Part shown: positions 6,979-9,454 of the stretch, piece by piece | Numbering within the stretch: the first letter of the stretch is position 1 | Layout of the letters: the number at the start of each line of letters is the position of its first letter | Assembly (NCBI GenBank): GCA_910585655.1 | Contig: CAJUFW010000137.1 | Span: 1-9,454 of the forward strand | DNA from: an uncultured Lachnospiraceae bacterium | GTDB lineage: Bacteria; Bacillota_A; Clostridia; Lachnospirales; Lachnospiraceae | DNA: 9,454 nucleotides | Direction: 5' to 3' | Program-made: the position numbers and the translations under genes | Notes under the pieces: model-generated | The model's database searches: none | Told to the model about the DNA's origin: nothing | The model's input: the letters and a program-made list of their open reading frames with translations, nothing else

Positions 6979-7341
6979 GTGAAGTTAAAAAATATCGTTA
7001 TTGTTGTAAAAGATATAGAAGCGTCCAGAAAATTTTATCATGACCTGTTTGGGCTGGAGCGGGTATTGGAGCAGGACGGCAATCTAATCTTAACCGAAGG
7101 ACTGGTGCTGCAGGAGGAAAAGCCCTGGAAAGAGTGTTTGGGAAAGGAGATTGTCCCGGAAAACAATTCCTGTGAGTTGTATTTTGAAGAACGCGATATA
7201 GAAGCCTTTATTCAAAAGCTAAAAATACAGTATCCTTCCACTTCCTATGTAAATCTGCCAATCGCTTCTGACGGGGGAGGGAGCATGGTACGTTTTTATG
7301 ATTTGGACGGTCACTTGATTGAAGTCAGGACGCCGAGGTAG
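6979..7341 (+). CDS. VOC (glyoxalase/bleomycin-resistance fold) family protein
   Basis: This 120-residue small cytoplasmic protein has the paired beta-alpha-beta-beta-beta plan of the vicinal oxygen chelate superfamily. The first module opens with KNIVIVVKDIEASRKFYHDLFGLE (split over residues 4-27) and the second closes with MVRFYDLDGHLIEVRTPR (103-120). Translation starts at GTG, set by GAGGAGGGG ending 7 bases upstream; this start gives the normal N-terminal strand. The histidine usual at the first metal position is replaced by Ile/Val, while E115 near the C-terminus is kept, so a classical metal site is uncertain. The family includes lyases, dioxygenases and binding/resistance proteins, so no substrate is assigned. 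It has its own promoter, and a separate promoter precedes the next gene. Confidence 0.85.
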   Translation: MKLKNIVIVVKDIEASRKFYHDLFGLERVLEQDGNLILTEGLVLQEEKPWKECLGKEIVPENNSCELYFEERDIEAFIQKLKIQYPSTSYVNLPIASDGGGSMVRFYDLDGHLIEVRTPR

Positions 7342-7370
7342 GAGGATTTTACGAAAAAGTTAGGTTTATA

Positions 7371-7399
7371 TTGAAAAATCTACAAAAGTTGATTACAAT
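7371..7399 (+). promoter_or_regulatory. promoter of the ROK-comFB-like operon
   Basis: TTGAAA (7371-7376) and TACAAT (7394-7399) are separated by 17 bases, each one base from consensus. Transcription would start near 7406, about 42 bases before the ATG at 7448. No operator-like palindrome is obvious. Confidence 0.75.
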
Positions 7400-7447
7400 A
7401 GAAAGCAGAAGAGAATAGAATATCATCCCTAAGGAGGAAGCGTACCT

Positions 7448-8431
7448 ATGAAATGTTTAGTATTGGATTATGGCGGAACCTTTATCAAATATTCGGTGAT
7501 GGACGAGCAGAAAAACCGTTATGAAAAAGGCGAGGTTCCGGCGCCGATTGACACGTTGGAAAATTTTATTCAGGTGACAAAGGCGCTGTATGGGCAGTTC
7601 CGGGGGCAGGTAGAGGGAGTGACGATTAGCTTTCCTGGCTTTGTAGATTCCGAGACGACCTTTCTTTCCGGCGGCGGCGCTTATTACAACATCTTGATAA
7701 ACCGCTACTTAAAAGAGATATTTGAAGAATGTATCGACGTTCCTTTTGTAATCGAAAACGATGGGAAATGCGGTGCGTTGGCAGAAGCCTGGGGAGGCGC
7801 CCTGGCCGGGGCTACCTGCGGAGCGGTCGTGATTTTTGGCACCGGGATAGCGGGTGGCTTGCTGCAAAACGGCAAGATTTACAAAGGTGGTCATGCGACG
7901 GCAGGAGAGCTTTCGTATCTGACTCTGGATTGGAATATGCCGATGTCAGGAGCGGCGCAGTTTCGCTGCAGCGCTTCGGCTCTTATTTCTAAAGTAGCCG
8001 TAGCAAAGGGATATCCGCTGAAAAATTTTGCCAGCCTCTATGTAAACAGTGGAGTAGCGGCAGGCTGGAAGCATGCGGAGCCGGATCCGGCGTTAGCGGA
8101 TCAGGAAATGGACGGGTTTAAAGTATTCGAGCTGTTGGCAGCCGGGGATCCGGATGTCGTGGAAATTTATGATGTTTTCTGTAAAGATGTCGCCAGTATG
8201 CTCCGTTCCATCCAGTGTATTTTTGATCCGGAACGGATTGCCATCGGAGGTGGTATCAGCCGTCAGGATCGTTTAGTGCTGGACATTGAAAAAGCCTTTT
8301 TGGAATGTGGAAATTACTTGACGGATATGCTGCCAAAGCCGGAGATCGTCCGCTGCCAGTACCAAGGCGACGCCAACCAGTACGGGGCAATGTATCACTA
8401 TTTGACCAAATATCACCCGGAAATGCTATAA
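7448..8431 (+). CDS. ROK-family protein (probable sugar kinase)
   Basis: This 327-residue cytoplasmic protein has the ASKHA kinase fold. The phosphate motif is DYGGT (7-11) with IKYS; FPGFVD (62-67) follows; IENDGKCGALAEAWGG (102-117) holds the likely catalytic aspartate D105; FGTGIAGGLLQNGKI (130-144) is the second phosphate loop; GHATAGELSY (148-157) follows, and the adenosine-region motif is IAIGGGIS (264-271). The length is normal for ROK kinases and there is no N-terminal winged helix, so it is not a ROK repressor. The usual CxCGxxGCxE zinc motif after the GH/GE segment is missing; that stretch reads DWNMPMSGAAQFRCS. This resembles zinc-free ROK subgroups such as beta-glucoside kinase-like proteins. 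The substrate is not predictable. AAGGAGG lies 10 bases before the ATG. It is the first gene of an operon with a ComFB-like gene. Confidence 0.88.
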   Translation: MKCLVLDYGGTFIKYSVMDEQKNRYEKGEVPAPIDTLENFIQVTKALYGQFRGQVEGVTISFPGFVDSETTFLSGGGAYYNILINRYLKEIFEECIDVPFVIENDGKCGALAEAWGGALAGATCGAVVIFGTGIAGGLLQNGKIYKGGHATAGELSYLTLDWNMPMSGAAQFRCSASALISKVAVAKGYPLKNFASLYVNSGVAAGWKHAEPDPALADQEMDGFKVFELLAAGDPDVVEIYDVFCKDVASMLRSIQCIFDPERIAIGGGISRQDRLVLDIEKAFLECGNYLTDMLPKPEIVRCQYQGDANQYGAMYHYLTKYHPEML

Positions 8432-8436
8432 GGAGG
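8430..8436 (+). promoter_or_regulatory. ribosome binding site overlapping the ROK stop codon
   Basis: AAGGAGG overlaps the TAA (8429-8431) of the ROK gene and lies 8 bases before the ATG at 8445. This favours ATG 8445 over the GTG at 8439, which would be only 2 bases away. It suggests translational coupling of the two genes. Confidence 0.8.
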
Positions 8437-8444
8437 ATGTGCTG

Positions 8445-8720
8445 ATGGAACGACAGGTCTTAACGAATCTGATGGAGCAGTTAGTAGAACAGAAATACGA
8501 AGAATTAAAAGATGTGTTAGACGTCTGCCAATGCGAACGCTGCCGTCTGGATATGCTTTCCTATGCACTGAACCGTTTCCCTGCCAAATACGTGGTAACG
8601 GAAAAGGGAGAGGCAATGACGAAAGTACACAGTATGTCGGTGCAGTTTGATTCCGATATTACCGGTGCGCTGACGATGGCGGCAAAGGCAGTGACGGAAC
8701 ATCCAAGGCATGAGAAATAA
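8445..8720 (+). CDS. ComFB-like (late competence protein family) small protein
   Basis: This 91-residue protein shows the hallmarks of the ComFB family: an N-terminal helix (LTNLMEQLVEQKYEEL), the cysteine cluster C28/C30/C33 in VCQCERCRLDML, the signature ALNRFPAKYVV (41-51), a G in the following turn, a helix DITGALTMAAKAV and the closing HPRH (86-89). The cysteines probably bind a metal. Family members include B. subtilis ComFB, whose role in competence is unclear, and cyanobacterial homologues reported as cyclic-dinucleotide receptors. Nucleotide binding here is inference only. It is translationally coupled to the ROK gene, and no comFA or comFC gene is nearby, so a competence role is not supported by context. 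Confidence 0.82.
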   Translation: MERQVLTNLMEQLVEQKYEELKDVLDVCQCERCRLDMLSYALNRFPAKYVVTEKGEAMTKVHSMSVQFDSDITGALTMAAKAVTEHPRHEK

Positions 8721-8737
8721 AGTGTTTGGAATTATAT

Positions 8738-8779
8738 GGAACAGTTTTATAAGTATAGTAATGCAAGGTACATTGTTCC
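8738..8779. repeat. 6-bp inverted repeat after the ComFB-like gene
   Basis: GGAACA (8738-8743) and TGTTCC (8774-8779) are inverted with 30 bases between. There is no T-run on the plus strand, so it is a poor terminator. It could help stabilise the 3' end or be chance in AT-rich DNA. Confidence 0.25.
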
Positions 8780-8803
8780 TATAAAAGTTAAATGAAATGC
8801 AGT

Positions 8804-8843
8804 AAAAAGGCGATGCTTTATGGATGAATGAAAGTATCGCCTT
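8804..8843 (-). terminator. intrinsic terminator of the minus-strand regulator ORF
   Basis: AAGGCGATGCTTT (8807-8819) pairs with AAAGTATCGCCTT (8831-8843), 13 pairs with one G-U, around an 11-base loop. Read leftward the stem runs into TTTTT (8804-8808, partly within the stem), 25 bases past the stop of the ORF at 8869. Read rightward the following bases are a weak T-run, so it may also slow transcripts from the ROK-ComFB operon. Confidence 0.75.
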
Positions 8844-8868
8844 GTGAATTTAATTAGATTTAGTGTTT

Positions 8869-9384
8869 TTATGAATATGTTCTAATGATCTCTTCGGCAA
8901 TCTCACGCTTGGAAATACAACGATCCATTGCTTGTTTTTCTATATAGTGATGTGCATCTGGCTCCGCCATCTTTACCTCACTTATAAGAAGCCATTTTGC
9001 ATGATTGACAAGGCGAATTTCTTCCATCTTTTTCTCAATAGAGAGAGTTTGCTTTTCTGTTTTACGAAGACGTTCTCTTGCACTTGACATCCAATTGAGA
9101 GCTGTAATAATGGTTGGCTTTGAGGTTGGTTTTGGAAGTGTAAAAACACCATGTTCGGCAACTTTATCATATATTTCTGCATGAAGTTCTGTACAAATCA
9201 TAAGTAAAACGACAGTTCCTTTGGACTTACAGGTATCTATAGCAAATCGTGTTCCAATATCATCTGATAAAGGTGAGTTGATAATTATATAGTCATATTG
9301 GGGATAGTTGTCCCGCAAATTGTCAACCACGCGCTCAATGCTCTCTTCCTCATTAAACGCGGGGATGATAATCAAACACTTCAT
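8869..9384 (-). CDS. chimeric ORF: glycosyltransferase-like N-terminus fused to a truncated ANTAR response regulator
   Basis: This 171-residue ORF has two unlike parts. Residues 1-29 (MKCLIIIPAFNEEES, then IERVVDNLRDNYPQ) read like the first strand and helix of family 2 glycosyltransferases of the dolichol-phosphate mannosyltransferase type. From about residue 37 (SPLSDDIGTRF, then VVLLMICTELHAEIYDKVAEHGVFTLPKP at 58-86) it reads like the second half of a receiver domain, followed by a helical linker (100-122) and an ANTAR RNA-binding domain (about 123-168, RLVNHAKWLL, EPDAHHYIEKQAMD, REIAEEII). The parts meet at YDYIIIN (30-36), a stretch plausible in either family. The normal first ~50 receiver residues are missing. 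Intact ANTAR proteins act by antitermination in RNA leaders; whether this one folds is doubtful. GC falls from about 49% to 34% at the join. An upstream in-frame ATG at 9388-9390 is also possible. Confidence 0.7.
   Translation of the reverse strand: MKCLIIIPAFNEEESIERVVDNLRDNYPQYDYIIINSPLSDDIGTRFAIDTCKSKGTVVLLMICTELHAEIYDKVAEHGVFTLPKPTSKPTIITALNWMSSARERLRKTEKQTLSIEKKMEEIRLVNHAKWLLISEVKMAEPDAHHYIEKQAMDRCISKREIAEEIIRTYS
9277..9384 (-). pseudogene. 5' remnant of a family 2 glycosyltransferase gene
   Basis: This is the first 36 codons of the chimeric ORF. They carry the IPAFNEEE motif (residues 7-14) that opens many GT-A glycosyltransferases, then helix 1 and the start of the second strand. The expected nucleotide-sugar aspartates (a DDGS/NDGS motif after the second strand) and the remaining 200 or more residues are absent. 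Promoter and ribosome binding site upstream look like those of this gene. If the join is an assembly error, the true gene continues elsewhere. Confidence 0.55.
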
Positions 9385-9392
9385 GTCCATAT

Positions 9393-9396
9393 CTCC
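9393..9396 (-). promoter_or_regulatory. ribosome binding site for the chimeric ORF
   Basis: GGAG on the minus strand is 8 bases before the ATG at 9384, favouring that codon. The upstream ATG at 9390 would be only 2 bases from this site, though a second GGAGA (9401-9405) could serve it at 10 bases. Confidence 0.5.
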
Positions 9397-9443
9397 ATAC
9401 TCTCCGGATCATACCGGCAGAGCCCTTGCTCCGCCTGTCTGAG

Positions 9444-9452
9444 ATTGTACCA
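9444..9452 (-). promoter_or_regulatory. candidate extended -10 promoter for the chimeric ORF
   Basis: On the minus strand TGGTACAAT forms an extended -10 (TGn plus TACAAT). The -35 would lie beyond the window end. A leader of about 50 bases with a short GAGC/GCTC hairpin would follow. Confidence 0.4.
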
Positions 9453-9454
9453 TT

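Noticed and set aside
8439..8444. GTG start for the ComFB-like gene
   Set aside because: It is only 2 bases from the AAGGAGG, whereas the ATG at 8445 has the ideal 8-base spacing.
8738..8779. Inverted repeat as terminator of the ROK-ComFB operon
   Set aside because: The stem is short, the loop is 30 bases, and no T-run follows on the plus strand.
8721..9454. Mobile element around the AT-rich block
   Set aside because: No transposase or integrase, no terminal inverted repeats and no target-site duplication could be seen.

Overview
The window looks like a chromosomal segment of an anaerobic Firmicute, most likely a Clostridia/Lachnospiraceae gut-type bacterium. This is judged from strong AGGAGG ribosome binding sites, mid-GC coding DNA with AT-rich promoters, intrinsic hairpin/T-run terminators, and the protein types: a membrane-anchored AraC sensor, a lipoprotein solute-binding protein, an ANTAR regulator and a ComFB-like protein. 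The taxonomic call is an inference. No rRNA, tRNA, CRISPR array or insertion sequence was recognised.

Layout. 1-249 is a very AT-rich leader/promoter region. 250-2043 (+) encodes an HscC-type Hsp70 chaperone. It converges, with an 11-bp gap, on 2055-4127 (-), a 690-residue membrane-spanning sensor with a C-terminal AraC DNA-binding domain. A 426-bp divergent intergenic region (4128-4553) with several inverted and direct repeats separates that regulator from 4554-6269 (+), an LplA-like sugar-type solute-binding lipoprotein. The lipoprotein gene is closed by its own terminator and has no permease or ATPase gene beside it. Small single-gene units follow: an XRE repressor-like protein with a C-terminal zinc ribbon (6370-6822) ended by a strong terminator, and a VOC/glyoxalase-fold protein (6979-7341) with its own extended -10 promoter. 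A well-formed promoter (7371-7399) then drives a two-gene operon of a ROK-family sugar kinase-like protein (7448-8431) and a ComFB-like small protein (8445-8720), joined by a ribosome binding site that overlaps the upstream stop codon.

The last part (8721-9454) is AT-rich up to about 9300 and ends in a minus-strand ORF (8869-9384) that appears to be a chimera. Its first ~30 codons read like the start of a family 2 glycosyltransferase, and the rest reads like an ANTAR response regulator that has lost the first half of its receiver domain. The switch falls at a shared Y-D-Y-I-I-I-N stretch and coincides with a step in base composition (about 49% to 34% GC). It is either a real recombination/fusion event or an assembly chimera, and it is the most unusual object here.

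How the genes may work together. The AraC sensor and the solute-binding lipoprotein probably form a sensing/regulation pair for an extracellular carbohydrate; the transporter, if any, must be elsewhere. The ROK protein fits carbohydrate metabolism, but no sugar can be assigned. The chaperone, XRE-zinc ribbon and VOC genes show no clear functional link to the rest.
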